Shown here: positions 1-8,403 of the stretch, one piece after another
Layout: each line of letters begins with the position of its first letter
Numbering within the stretch: the stretch's first letter is position 1
Source of the DNA: Eurosta solidaginis
Lineage: Eukaryota > Arthropoda > Insecta > Diptera > Tephritidae
NCBI RefSeq assembly: GCF_040869045.1
Contig: NW_027137008.1
Span: 124,001 to 188,000, forward strand
Direction of reading: 5' to 3'
Length of the DNA: 64,000 nucleotides
The notes under the pieces: generated by a model
The model's input: only the letters and a program-made list of their open reading frames with translations
Database searches by the model: none
Told to the model about the DNA's origin: nothing
Program-made: the position numbers and the translations under genes

Positions 1-668
1 TTCTCGTTGTATATCCTTTAATTCTAGAGTTAAATTGATAAATAACGAGTACGAATTTGTTTAACGCATTTGTTTTGGTTACTCAACGTCTCCGTTCTCG
101 TGTAGCCTACATATTGCGTTTTTTTTTCTAATTTGCTTACCGGGCTAAAGGTTAGCATGCTTAAAATACGTAAGTCGTTTTGTTCAACAAATTTAAGTAG
201 ATAACTCCTCAGTTGTTTGCATCAGAGCGACAATTTTTGAGATAGTTATTAAAACTGTTTAAAGGTTGTCAAACGTTGTTTCTCGTTGTATATCCTTTAA
301 TTCTAGAGTTAAATTGATAAATAACGTGTACGAATTTGTTTAACGCACTTGTTTTGGTTACTCGACGTCTCCGTTCTCGTGTAGCCTACATATTGCGTTT
401 TTTTTTTTTTTTTAATTTGCTTACCGGGCTAAAGGTTAGCATGCTTAAAATACGTAAGTCGTTTTGTTCAACAAATTTAAGTAGATAACTCCTCAGTTGT
501 TTGCATCAGAGCGACAATTTTTGAGATAGTTATTAAAACTGTTTAAAGGTTGTCAAACGTTGTTTCTCGTTGTATATCCTTTAATTCTAGAGTTAAATTG
601 ATAAATAACGTGTACGGATTTGTTTAACGCATTTGTTTTGGTTACTCGACGGCTCCGTTCTCGTGTAG
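1..668 (+). repeat. Satellite DNA array, left segment (about 2.4 monomers)
   Basis: Tandem copies of the satellite that fills the rest of the window. Taking GTAGCCTAC as the register mark, complete monomers run 102-380 (279 bp) and 381-664 (284 bp); most of the length difference is the T-tract after ATATTGCG. The third monomer is cut just after its CCTAC by the retrotransposon and resumes on the other side of it. The orientation is the same as in the right-hand array. No coding potential is seen. Confidence 0.97.
135..156. repeat. Imperfect inverted repeat present in nearly every monomer (example)
   Basis: GCTTACC, then GGGCTAAA, then GGTTAGC: the arms pair with one mismatch over seven bases around an eight-base loop, and GCATGC follows at once. 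It lies right after the T-tract. A variant class (for example near 7026, 8903, 10779, 13490, 15722) reads GCTTAACCGGCCTAAAGG, which keeps TAACC opposite GGTTA. It may be a fold or a protein-binding dyad; no function is known. Confidence 0.5.
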
Positions 669-673
669 CCTAC
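669..673. repeat. Target-site duplication, left copy (CCTAC)
   Basis: Five bases CCTAC abut the left LTR and are repeated directly after the right LTR. Uninterrupted monomers read GTAGCCTACATATTGCG at this place with a single CCTAC, so the duplication was made by integration. Five-base duplications are usual for Ty3/gypsy integrases. Confidence 0.93.
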
Positions 674-884
674 TATATCAACATTCAAGTTAATATTTAA
701 AAAATCTTTTATTTTGATTTTGTTTTTAAAAATTTATATTTTGTTTATTTTTGAGTTTAGATATTTTCTAACTAATTAGAATTTTCTTTTTTTTGAAGTT
801 ATTCAAAATTTTAAGTTAACACGAAAACTCAATTAAAATTATTTTAAAAATTAAAGTAAAGAGTACAAAGTAGTTAACACTATA
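674..884 (-). repeat. 3' LTR of the retrotransposon (left end)
   Basis: A 211-bp LTR matching 5956-6166 with no difference found by eye. Read in element sense it begins TATAGTGTTAAC and ends TTGATATA, giving TATA...TATA termini instead of the usual TG...CA. Its limits are fixed by where the two copies stop matching and by the CCTAC duplication. It is very AT-rich. AATAAA polyadenylation-signal hexamers (element sense) lie at 744-749 and 708-713. It is short for a gypsy LTR. Confidence 0.95.
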
Positions 885-900
885 TTTACTCCCCCTCCAA
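885..900 (-). other. Polypurine tract
   Basis: In element sense TTGGAGGGGGAGTAAA lies immediately before the 3' LTR. This G-rich purine run is where plus-strand DNA synthesis would be primed from an RNase H-resistant RNA piece. It stands out sharply from the AT-rich surroundings. The few non-purine bases next to the LTR are a small departure from a classic tract. Between it and the pol stop (901-923) nothing else is seen. Confidence 0.85.
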
Positions 901-923
901 GAAAATTTTAAACAAACAAATTA

Positions 924-3900
924 TTAATTAATATTAAAAGTAACCTTTTTTTGTTTTTTGTTGTTTAATGTATTTGTATTTAAATTAGTGTTAATAAGTA
1001 TGTTTGCTGGTTTAAGTAAATCAATTGAAATATTTTTAATAGTATTTTTGTATTGAATTGTAAATGTTTTATTTTTCTTAGAGATAACTTTAAAAGGTCC
1101 TTCATAAGGTGATTCTAAATTAGATTTACGAAGAACTTTAACAAAAACATACTCACAATTTTCTAATTGTTTAGGAACGAAAACATTTTCTTTGTTATGA
1201 TGAAAAACTTTAGAACGAACAAGTGAAAAATATTCTCTTATTTTATGAAGAGCGTCATTAGAAAAATCATGTTCTTTATTACTATTCGAAATAATTAATT
1301 CACCAGGTATTCTAAGTGTTTGGCCATAAACAAGCTCAGCAGATGAACATTTTAAATCTTCTTTAATAGAAGTTCGTAAACCAAGTAGAATGAATGGTAA
1401 AATGTCAGACCAATGAACCGAGTCGTTTGATGCTATAATTGCTGCTTTTAAAGTTCGATGAAATCTCTCTATCATGCCATTTGCTTGGGGATGGTAAGGA
1501 GATGTATGAATTTTATGAGAACCTAAAAGTTTAGTTAATTCCGTAAAAAATTTTGAGGTGAATTGTGAACCTTGATCTACTGTAATATTTAATGGTATAC
1601 CAAATCGTGGTATATAATTTTGAATAAAAGTTTTTACTATAGTATTTGTTGAAATATCTTTAAGTGGATAAGCTTCAGGCCAACGTGAAAATCTGTCAAT
1701 AATTGTTAAAATATAACAATTTCCATTTGAAACTGGAAGAGGTCCAACAATATCCATATGAATATGTTCAAAACGGCCTGATGGTATTTGAATTTTTTGG
1801 ATAGGAGATTTAGTATGTCTTGAAATTTTGGATTTTTGACAATTGATGCAAGATGAAGTCCAATCGTTAATCTCTTTACGCATGTTAGGCCAATAATATT
1901 TATTTTGAATTAATTTTCTAGTTGTTCTTATACTTGGATGAGATAATGAGTGAATTTTGTCAAATATAATTCTTCTCATAGAATGTGGAACATAAGGTCG
2001 AAAAGGTTGTAGAGAAACATCACACCATATGTTTAAATTAATAATTGGAATATGAATTTCTTTTAAATTATTTTTAGAATTTGGATCAGAAATGGTTTTT
2101 TGTAAAAATGTATCAGTTTGCTGTTCTTTATATAAAGTTTCTAAATTTATATCTTGAGTTGAAATTGCATTTATTTCTGGAATACGGGAAAGTGTGTCGG
2201 CAACTATGTTGTCTTTTCCACGTATATATTGAATATCATTTGTAAATTGAGCAATATATTCAAGATGACGTAGTTGACGAGGAGATCTATCTACTTTAGA
2301 ATTTAGAACATGAATTAAAGGTTTATGATCAGTATAAATAGTAAAAGTTCTACCTTCAAGAAAATGTTTAAAATGTTTAATTGAATTATAAATTGCCAAA
2401 AGTTCACGATCAAATGTTGAATATTTAGTTTCTGTTGTAGTTAATTTTCTTGAAAAATAAGCTAAGGGTTCTAGTATATTATTGCTAGTTTGTTGAAGAA
2501 CTGCTCCAATAGCAACATTTGATGCATCTACTGCTAATGATAAAGTACCATTTTTGTCGAAATGTGTAAGTAAAGTATTTTTAGCAAAAAGTTTTTTAAC
2601 ATTTTCGAAAGCTGTTGTGGTTTCATTTGTCCAATTTAATTGTTTATGTTTGTTTTTAATTGCATGTGTTAACATTTCATGCAGAGGACTAAGTTCTGTT
2701 GCTAACATTTTAATATATCTGTGATAGTAATTTATCATACCTAAACATTTTTGTAATTTATTTATAGAAATTGGTTTTTCAAAATTTGTTATGATTTCAA
2801 TTCTATCTAAAGATGGTTTAATACCTTCGCCTGAAATTTCGTAACTTAAAAAATTTAATTTATTTACACCGAGAGTACATTTTGAAGGTTTGATATTTAA
2901 ATTATATTCTTCAAGTCTTTTGAAAACTGATTTTAAATGATTTATATGTTGATCTTCATTATCACTGGCAATAAGAATGTCATCAATGTATGTAAATACA
3001 AAATCGAAATCAGAAAATACTTCATTAATAAAGCGTTGGAAAGTTTGAGCACTGTTTCGTAAACCGAAAGGCATTCTTACGAATTCAAACATTCCAAAAG
3101 GGGTAGTTATTGCAGTTTTATGAATGTCTTCTTCTGCCATTGGAATTTGGTGGTAAGCACGCACAAGATCAATTTTGGAAAAAAATTGTTTGTTTTTTAA
3201 ATCAATTGTTAAATCGTGAATATGTGGTAAAGGATACCGATCTGGTGTAGTAATAAAATTAAGTCTTCGATAGTCTCCGCAAGGTCTCCAATCATTTGGT
3301 TCTTTTTTAGGAACGAGATGAAGTGGAGATGCAATAGGAGAATTTGAGGGTCTGCATATACCCGTTTTAACTAAAAATTCAAATTCAGCTTTAGCAATTT
3401 TAAGTTTGATTGGATCAAGACGTCTGGGTTTCGAAAATGGTAAAATACCTTTTGTTTCTATCCTGTGAACCGTATGGTGTTTAACTTTTTTAGTATAATC
3501 TGGTTCACAGGTAATAGATTGAAATTCATTAAGTAATTTTGAAAACTTATTTTCGACAATAGGAATTTTGAGTGAGAAAATATCAGAAAATCCAGAAGAT
3601 CCAGTAACTTTAATTTTTGTAGTAGAATTTATTATTTCTTTATTTTTAATATTGACAATAATTCCGAATTTTTCTAAAAAGTTTGCTCCTAAAATTGGTG
3701 TATCAATATTCGCAATAATGAATGGAAATTCAAAATCTCTTCTTAAACCTAAATCAATTTTAAGTAGTTTTGTACCGAAAGTTTCAATTGAAGAACCGTT
3801 TTCTGCGGTCAAAGTAAGATCCGAATTTCTTTTATAAATTTTAAATTTAGAAAAAGGAATAACTGATACAACTGCACCTGTATCGATAAGAAAATTAAGT

Positions 3901-3971
3901 TTATTGAATTTATCAAATATGAATAGGCGACGAGTAGGTTTAATAATAGTTCCATTATCCGTCACCGTCAT
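924..3971 (-). CDS. pol: Pol polyprotein: protease, reverse transcriptase, RNase H, integrase
   Basis: A 1,015-residue frame counted from the first ATG. The aspartic protease has DTG at residues 30-32 and an LGANFL flap-side motif near 94-99. In the reverse transcriptase D268 (KIDL) and the YIDD box (328-331) supply the three metal-binding aspartates. RNase H follows with D482, E523, D548 and D592. Integrase has an N-terminal zinc finger H674-x3-H678-x29-C708-x2-C711 and a D740, D799, E835 core with exact D-x35-E spacing. A GPF motif at 958-960 marks the C-terminal DNA-binding domain, followed by a short basic tail and no chromodomain. It copies element RNA into DNA in cytoplasmic particles and inserts it in the nucleus. 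The frame is open upstream of the ATG to about 4022 and overlaps the end of gag in the -1 frame, so translation probably enters by frameshifting at 3986-3992 and the ATG need not be used. No break or missing catalytic residue is found. Confidence 0.97.
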   Translation of the reverse strand: MTVTDNGTIIKPTRRLFIFDKFNKLNFLIDTGAVVSVIPFSKFKIYKRNSDLTLTAENGSSIETFGTKLLKIDLGLRRDFEFPFIIANIDTPILGANFLEKFGIIVNIKNKEIINSTTKIKVTGSSGFSDIFSLKIPIVENKFSKLLNEFQSITCEPDYTKKVKHHTVHRIETKGILPFSKPRRLDPIKLKIAKAEFEFLVKTGICRPSNSPIASPLHLVPKKEPNDWRPCGDYRRLNFITTPDRYPLPHIHDLTIDLKNKQFFSKIDLVRAYHQIPMAEEDIHKTAITTPFGMFEFVRMPFGLRNSAQTFQRFINEVFSDFDFVFTYIDDILIASDNEDQHINHLKSVFKRLEEYNLNIKPSKCTLGVNKLNFLSYEISGEGIKPSLDRIEIITNFEKPISINKLQKCLGMINYYHRYIKMLATELSPLHEMLTHAIKNKHKQLNWTNETTTAFENVKKLFAKNTLLTHFDKNGTLSLAVDASNVAIGAVLQQTSNNILEPLAYFSRKLTTTETKYSTFDRELLAIYNSIKHFKHFLEGRTFTIYTDHKPLIHVLNSKVDRSPRQLRHLEYIAQFTNDIQYIRGKDNIVADTLSRIPEINAISTQDINLETLYKEQQTDTFLQKTISDPNSKNNLKEIHIPIINLNIWCDVSLQPFRPYVPHSMRRIIFDKIHSLSHPSIRTTRKLIQNKYYWPNMRKEINDWTSSCINCQKSKISRHTKSPIQKIQIPSGRFEHIHMDIVGPLPVSNGNCYILTIIDRFSRWPEAYPLKDISTNTIVKTFIQNYIPRFGIPLNITVDQGSQFTSKFFTELTKLLGSHKIHTSPYHPQANGMIERFHRTLKAAIIASNDSVHWSDILPFILLGLRTSIKEDLKCSSAELVYGQTLRIPGELIISNSNKEHDFSNDALHKIREYFSLVRSKVFHHNKENVFVPKQLENCEYVFVKVLRKSNLESPYEGPFKVISKKNKTFTIQYKNTIKNISIDLLKPANILINTNLNTNTLNNKKQKKVTFNIN

Positions 3972-3982
3972 AATGGATCGTT

Positions 3983-4990
3983 TCAGTTTAAATTTTGTTC
4001 GGAATTTGAATTGTGATTTTGATTAAAATTGCATGGGGGTATACACTTAAGAGCGTTATTCTTAAATTGTTTGTGATACCAACAAATAGTTGTTTGTGAA
4101 TTAAATTTACGATTGCTTGAAAAATTTCTTGATCTTGAAAAATTTCGAGATTTAGATCTATCTCTATCTTTAGATCTTGAACGGATTTGTAATTGATTAA
4201 TATCATTAGAAATTTTATTTAAATTTTGATAAATAGCCGTAGTTAATTCAGTTAAATTTTTAACGCATTGTTCTAAAATATTATTTTTTATACTTGAGAC
4301 TACAGGAGATTTGGAAGAATGACGTTTGTTGATTAAATCAAAAAGTTTGTCAGCTAAAATAATTACTTCATCTTTATTTTGATTGTTACTAGAAGTTAAA
4401 TGGATTTGTATTTCTTGTGGCAATTTACGAATCCATAATTTGAAAAGTAATTCTTGACTTACAATGGAGTCAGTACCTATAAGTGATTTCATAAATCTGA
4501 ATAATTCAGATGGTGAACGATCACCAAGTACAGTTTTTGAAAATAATTGTTCTAATCGTTTTTCTTCGCTAAGAGAAAATCTTTCACATATAATTTTTTT
4601 GATTGTATCATATTTATTAAAAAGAGGAGGAGGGTTAATAACATCTAAAATTTTAGATATAGTATCTCGTTGAAGAGTAATTAGAACATTTTGAAATTTT
4701 AAATTGTCATCATTGATATTGTTAATTTCAAATTGTCCTTCAACAAGCAAAAACCAGGCATCAGGACAATCTTGCCAAAATTGTGGTAATTTAATAGATT
4801 TAGTAGAAGGAAAATTTGTAAAGTTATCTTGTGTTGAAGTATTTTGTGTTGTATTAGAGATGTTGTTTTGTGTTGTATTAATGTTAGAATTTTGAGTTGT
4901 ATTGTGAGTCATGATGTTATTTGTATGGTTGATATTTTGATTTTCTGCATTTGTAAATTTACGAGTTCGTATTGGTGAACGTAGAACCAT
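3983..4990 (-). CDS. gag: Gag structural protein with CHCC zinc finger
   Basis: 335 residues that would form the particle and package element RNA. The N-terminus (about 20-60) is a low-complexity Asn/Thr/Gln stretch with recurring TTQN. From about 66 to 220 lies the capsid-like core, beginning [14 protein letters not shown] and including an [14 protein letters not shown] segment, both typical of insect Ty3/gypsy Gag. Residues 270-291 are Arg/Ser-rich with repeated RS pairs, likely RNA-binding. The nucleocapsid finger is C303-x2-H306-x9-C316-x3-C320, an unusual CHCC order instead of retroviral CCHC and a known trait of the CsRn1 clade. The start at 4990 is the first in-frame ATG after an AT-rich leader. 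The stop TGA at 3983-3985 follows directly on the UUUAAAC slip site, and pol lies in the -1 frame. The reading frame is intact. Confidence 0.93.
   Translation of the reverse strand: MVLRSPIRTRKFTNAENQNINHTNNIMTHNTTQNSNINTTQNNISNTTQNTSTQDNFTNFPSTKSIKLPQFWQDCPDAWFLLVEGQFEINNINDDNLKFQNVLITLQRDTISKILDVINPPPLFNKYDTIKKIICERFSLSEEKRLEQLFSKTVLGDRSPSELFRFMKSLIGTDSIVSQELLFKLWIRKLPQEIQIHLTSSNNQNKDEVIILADKLFDLINKRHSSKSPVVSSIKNNILEQCVKNLTELTTAIYQNLNKISNDINQLQIRSRSKDRDRSKSRNFSRSRNFSSNRKFNSQTTICWYHKQFKNNALKCIPPCNFNQNHNSNSEQNLN
3986..3992 (-). promoter_or_regulatory. Predicted -1 ribosomal frameshift site UUUAAAC (gag-pol)
   Basis: In element sense the end of gag reads CAA AAT TTA AAC TGA. The heptamer T TTA AAC fits the X XXY YYZ slippery rule in the gag frame and is a well-known efficient -1 site. 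It is preceded and overlapped by a second fitting heptamer, A AAT TTA (3989-3995). Slipping back one base after AAC gives CTG AAA CGA and continues into the open pol frame without a stop; failing to slip meets TGA at once. Any downstream stimulatory fold was not assessed. Confidence 0.85.
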
Positions 4991-5273
4991 ATGAAAAGAA
5001 ATTTAAATGAAAAATTTGAAAATAAGAAAATATTTAAGAATTTTTTGGAAAGGGAGTTAACAATTTAAATACAATATTTAATTTTATATAAAAAATAAAT
5101 AAATTTAAATAACGTATATTAAAATTTTTAAGATATAAAAATAATCTTAAAATAAATTTGAAATTTAAAAGGTTTAAAATTTTAATTTAAATTATAATTG
5201 AAAAATTTTAAATTTAATATTAGAATAAAAATTGTACTTACATAAAATTAAATTTAATAAAAAAATATTAAAA
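4991..5273 (-). other. AT-rich leader between the captured fragment and gag
   Basis: About 280 bp made nearly wholly of A and T, with no reading frame of note and no recognisable motif. It ends at the gag ATG and is presumably part of the element's own 5' untranslated leader, where a packaging signal would normally lie. The sharp change of base composition near 5274 marks the border with the LRRC40-like fragment. Confidence 0.7.
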
Positions 5274-5936
5274 TTAATAAGTAGTTGATTGATGATTGGC
5301 AATGGCATTTACGTTATTCGAGAAATTTTGATTGTTGATAAATATTTTCGTTTTGATTGTAGTTGGAAGTCTGGCCAGTCTGGTGATTAGAAGGTCTATT
5401 GAGTTATGTATATCGATTTCTCTGATGAGCAAATAGCTTTTGAGAAATTGAAGCGATTCAGGCAATGTTTCGAGAAGATTTTTAGATAAATTAACGTATG
5501 TAGCTAATATGCTCTCCTCTGATTTCGTTTGGAATACCTCATCAAGAATTGTTGAAAGATATTTCATTGTCATTACAGTCGTCAGTTGGACGACGTGGGT
5601 TATTCAAACTATTTACACTCATGTTATATGAACTATTTGGTATAAATGAAATTGTCGATGATGTCGATGATGTATCACTTTGATAAAGATGTTGTTGTTT
5701 TTCGATAAAAGCACACGCACGTTCACATAATGTTCATAGAATACGCGTAGTATGGATTTAATCGAATTGCCGTCGATTTGTAAGTTAATTAAATGTGCCA
5801 AGGAGGTCAATGACAATGGTAGATTAGTTGTTGAATTATTCGTAAAATCAAGTTTTATTAGATTTTTTAACATCGAAATTTCATCCGGAATTTTCGTAAT
5901 TTTGTTATCGCGTAAATCGAGAGTAGGTCAGAAGGA
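5274..5936 (-). pseudogene. Captured fragment of an LRRC40-like leucine-rich-repeat gene, broken
   Basis: Read in element sense, three frames in turn encode leucine-rich repeats. Frame one (about 5927-5751) holds LDLRDNKITKIPDEI, followed by two more repeats ending in DGNSIKSI. Frame two (about 5738-5575) holds LCERACAFIEKQ and a Ser/Thr-rich stretch, with a stop at 5542-5544. Frame three (about 5600-5274) holds ILDEVF, VNLSKN and LETLPESL. The order of repeat, a CERA-like helix after a DGN repeat, a Ser-rich linker, then DEVF and a VNLSKN repeat is that of the middle of metazoan LRRC40; this match is from memory of the family. At least two frameshifts, an in-frame stop near 5738 and an apparent small deletion after SIKSI rule out a working protein. 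No intron is seen, which suggests a cDNA origin. The GC content is clearly higher than that of the flanking leader. Unrelated LRR families remain possible for part of it. Confidence 0.72.
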
Positions 5937-5955
5937 TCGTTGGTAGGATCGCCAA
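5937..5955 (-). other. Candidate primer binding site
   Basis: In element sense, one T after the 5' LTR, the sequence TGGCGATCCTACCAACGA begins with the TGG that pairs with a tRNA CCA end. Its position is right for a minus-strand primer site. The tRNA is not identified. The first nine bases differ at two places from a tRNA-Trp-type site (the primer reported for CsRn1), and the start also resembles the TGGCGA of Arg-type sites. Because leucine-rich-repeat coding begins right beside it, some of these bases could belong to the captured gene fragment. Confidence 0.5.
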
Positions 5956-6166
5956 TATATCAACATTCAAGTTAATATTTAAAAAATCTTTTATTTTGAT
6001 TTTGTTTTTAAAAATTTATATTTTGTTTATTTTTGAGTTTAGATATTTTCTAACTAATTAGAATTTTCTTTTTTTTGAAGTTATTCAAAATTTTAAGTTA
6101 ACACGAAAACTCAATTAAAATTATTTTAAAAATTAAAGTAAAGAGTACAAAGTAGTTAACACTATA
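5956..6166 (-). repeat. 5' LTR of the retrotransposon (right end)
   Basis: A 211-bp copy of the LTR at 674-884, with no difference found by eye. As the 5' LTR it would carry the promoter, but no confident TATA box or initiator can be picked out of the AT-rich sequence. Identity of the two LTRs implies little time since insertion, because both are copied from one template during reverse transcription. Confidence 0.95.
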
Positions 6167-6171
6167 CCTAC
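6167..6171. repeat. Target-site duplication, right copy (CCTAC)
   Basis: CCTAC directly follows the right LTR and is continuous with ATATTGCG of the interrupted monomer. It pairs with 669-673 and confirms the element limits. Confidence 0.93.
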
Positions 6172-8403
6172 ATATTGCGTTTTTTTTTTTAATTTGCTTA
6201 CCGGGCTAAAGGTTAGAATGCTTAAAATACGTAAGTCGTTTTGTTCAACAAATTTGAGTAGATAACTCATCAGTTGTTTGCATCAGAGCGGCACTTTTTG
6301 AGATAGTTATTAAAACTGTTTAAAGGTTGTCAAACGTTGTTTCTCATTGTATATCCTTTAATTCTAGAGTTAAATTGATAAGTAACGTGTACGAATTTGT
6401 TTAACGCATTTGTTTTGGTTACTCGACGCCTCCGTTCTCGTGTAGCCTACATATTGCGTTTTTTTTTAATATGCTTACCGGGCTAAAGGTTAGCATGCTT
6501 AAAATACGTAAGTCGTTTTGTTCAACAAATTTGAGTAGATAACTCAGCAGTTGTTTGCATCAGAGCGACAATTTTTGAGATAGTTATTAAAACTGTTTAA
6601 AGGTTGTCAAACGTTGTTTCTCGTTGTATATCCTTTAATTCTAGAGTTAAATTGATAAATAACGTGTACGAATTTGTTTAACGCATTTGTTTTGGTTACT
6701 CGACGTCTTCGTTCTCGTGTAGCCTACATATTGCGTTTTTGTTTTTTTTTTATTTGCTTACCGGGCTAAAGGTTAGCATGCTTAAAATACGTAAGTCGTT
6801 TTGTTCAACAAATTTGAGTAGATAACTCATCAGTTGTTTGCATCAGAGCGACAATTTTTGAGATAGTTACTAAAACTTTTTAAAGGTTGTCAAACGATGT
6901 TTCTCGTTGTATATCCATTAATTCTAGAGTTAAATTGATAAATAACGTGTACGAATTTGTTTAACGCATTTGTTTTGGTTACTCGACGTCTCCGTTCTCG
7001 TGTAACCTACATATTGCGTTTTTTTTTTTATTTGCTTAACCGGCCTAAAGGTTAGCATGCTTAAAATACGTAAGTCGTTTTGTTCAACAAATTTGAGTAG
7101 ATAACTCAGCAGTTGTTTGCATCAGAGCGACAATTTTTGAGATAGTTATTAAAACTGTTTAAAGGTTGCAAACGTTGTTTCTCGTTGTATATCCTTTAAT
7201 TCTAGAGTTAAATTGATAAATAACGTGTACGAATTTGTTTAACGCATTTGTTTTGGTTACTCGACGTCTCCGTTCTCGTGTAGCCTACATATTGCGTTTT
7301 TTTTTAATTTGCTTACCGGGCTAAAGGTTAGCATGCTTAAAATACGTAAGTCGTTTTGTTTAACAAATTTAAGTAGATAACTCCTCAGTTGTTTGCATCA
7401 GAGCGACATTTTTTGGGATAGTTATTAAAACTGTTTAAAGGTTGTCAAACGTTGTTTCTCGTTGTATATCCTTTAATAATAGAGTTAAATTGATAAATAA
7501 CGTGTACGAATTTGTTTAACGCATTTGTTTTGGTTACTCGACGTCTCCGTTCTCGTGTAGCCTACATATTGCGTTTTTTTTTAATTTGCTTACCGGGCTA
7601 AAGGTTAGCATGCTTAAAATACGGAAGTCGTTTTGTTCAACAAATTTGAGTAGATAACTCAGCAGTTGTTTGCATCAGAGCGACAATTTTTGAGATAGTT
7701 ATTAAAACTGTTTAAAGGTTGTCAAACGTTGTTTCTCGTTGTATATCCTTTAATTCTAGAGTTAAATTGATAAATAACGTGTACGAATTTGTTTAACGCA
7801 TTTGTTTTGGTTACTCGACGTTTTCGTTCACGTGTAGCCTACATATTGCGTTTTTTTTTTTAATTTGCTTACCGGGCTAAAGGTTAGCATGCTTAAAATA
7901 CGGAAGTCGTTTTGTTCAACAAATTTGAGTAGATAACTCATCAGTTGTTTGCATAAGAGCGACAATTTTTGAGATAGTTATTAAAACTGTTTAAAGGTTG
8001 TCAAACGTTGTTTCTCGTTGTATATCCTTTAATTCTAGAGTTAAATTGATAAATAACGTGTACGAATTTGTTTAACGCATTTGTTTTGGTTACTTGACGT
8101 CTCCGTTCTCGTGTAGCCTACATATTGCGTTTTTTTTTTAATTTGCTTACCGGGCTAAAGGTTAGCATGCTTAAAATACGTAAGTCGTTTTGTTCAACAA
8201 ATTTAAGTAGATAACTCCTCAGTTGTTTGCATCAGAGCAACAATTTTTGAAATAGTTATTAAAACTGTTTAAAGGTTGTCAAACGTTGTTTCTCGTTGTA
8301 TATCCTTTAATTCTAGAGTTAAATTGATAAATAACGTGTACGAATTTGTTTAACGCATTTGTTTTGGTTACTCGACGTCTCCGTTCTCGTGTAGCCTACA
8401 TAT

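Larger units (their letters stand above)
674..6166 (-). mobile_element. Full-length Ty3/gypsy LTR retrotransposon, CsRn1-like clade, inserted in satellite
   Basis: A 5,493-bp element transcribed on the minus strand. In element order it has a 5' LTR (5956-6166), candidate primer binding site (5937-5955), a captured LRRC40-like fragment (5274-5936), an AT-rich leader (4991-5273), gag (3983-4990), pol (924-3971), a polypurine tract (885-900) and a 3' LTR (674-884). Seen directly: both LTRs are 211 bp and appear identical base for base, gag and pol are uninterrupted, and CCTAC is duplicated at the ends. The domain order protease-RT-RNase H-integrase defines Ty3/gypsy (Metaviridae-type). The CHCC zinc finger in Gag and the style of the protease start and integrase C-terminus resemble the CsRn1/Kamikaze clade; this clade call comes from family knowledge, not a tree. 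No env reading frame and no chromodomain are seen. The element looks recent and possibly autonomous, unless the captured fragment has damaged the leader. Confidence 0.95.

Noticed and set aside
130..160. CENP-B box in the monomer
   Set aside because: Although CGGG and CGTTG occur, no stretch fits the spacing of the essential bases of the CENP-B box.
350..400. RNA polymerase III B box (GGTTACTCGACG) before the T-tract terminator
   Set aside because: The match to GGTTCGANTCC needs an insertion and mismatches and no A box lies at the right distance; the T-tract alone is not evidence.
674..923. env gene after pol
   Set aside because: Only the polypurine tract and LTR follow the pol stop, leaving no room for a third reading frame.
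3568..3837. Plus-strand open frame of 89 codons inside pol
   Set aside because: It is the antisense of the protease-linker part of pol, which has strong domain evidence on the minus strand; the peptide has no family features.
3988..4206. 72-codon minus-strand frame within the 3' part of gag
   Set aside because: It overlaps gag in the third frame, is not the pol frame, and encodes low-complexity sequence only.
4464..4895. Two plus-strand open frames inside gag
   Set aside because: Antisense shadows of the gag capsid and low-complexity regions; no start context or recognisable domain.
5752..5946. Plus-strand open frame over the LRRC40-like fragment
   Set aside because: Complement of the leucine-rich-repeat coding strand; the repeat pattern is on the minus strand.
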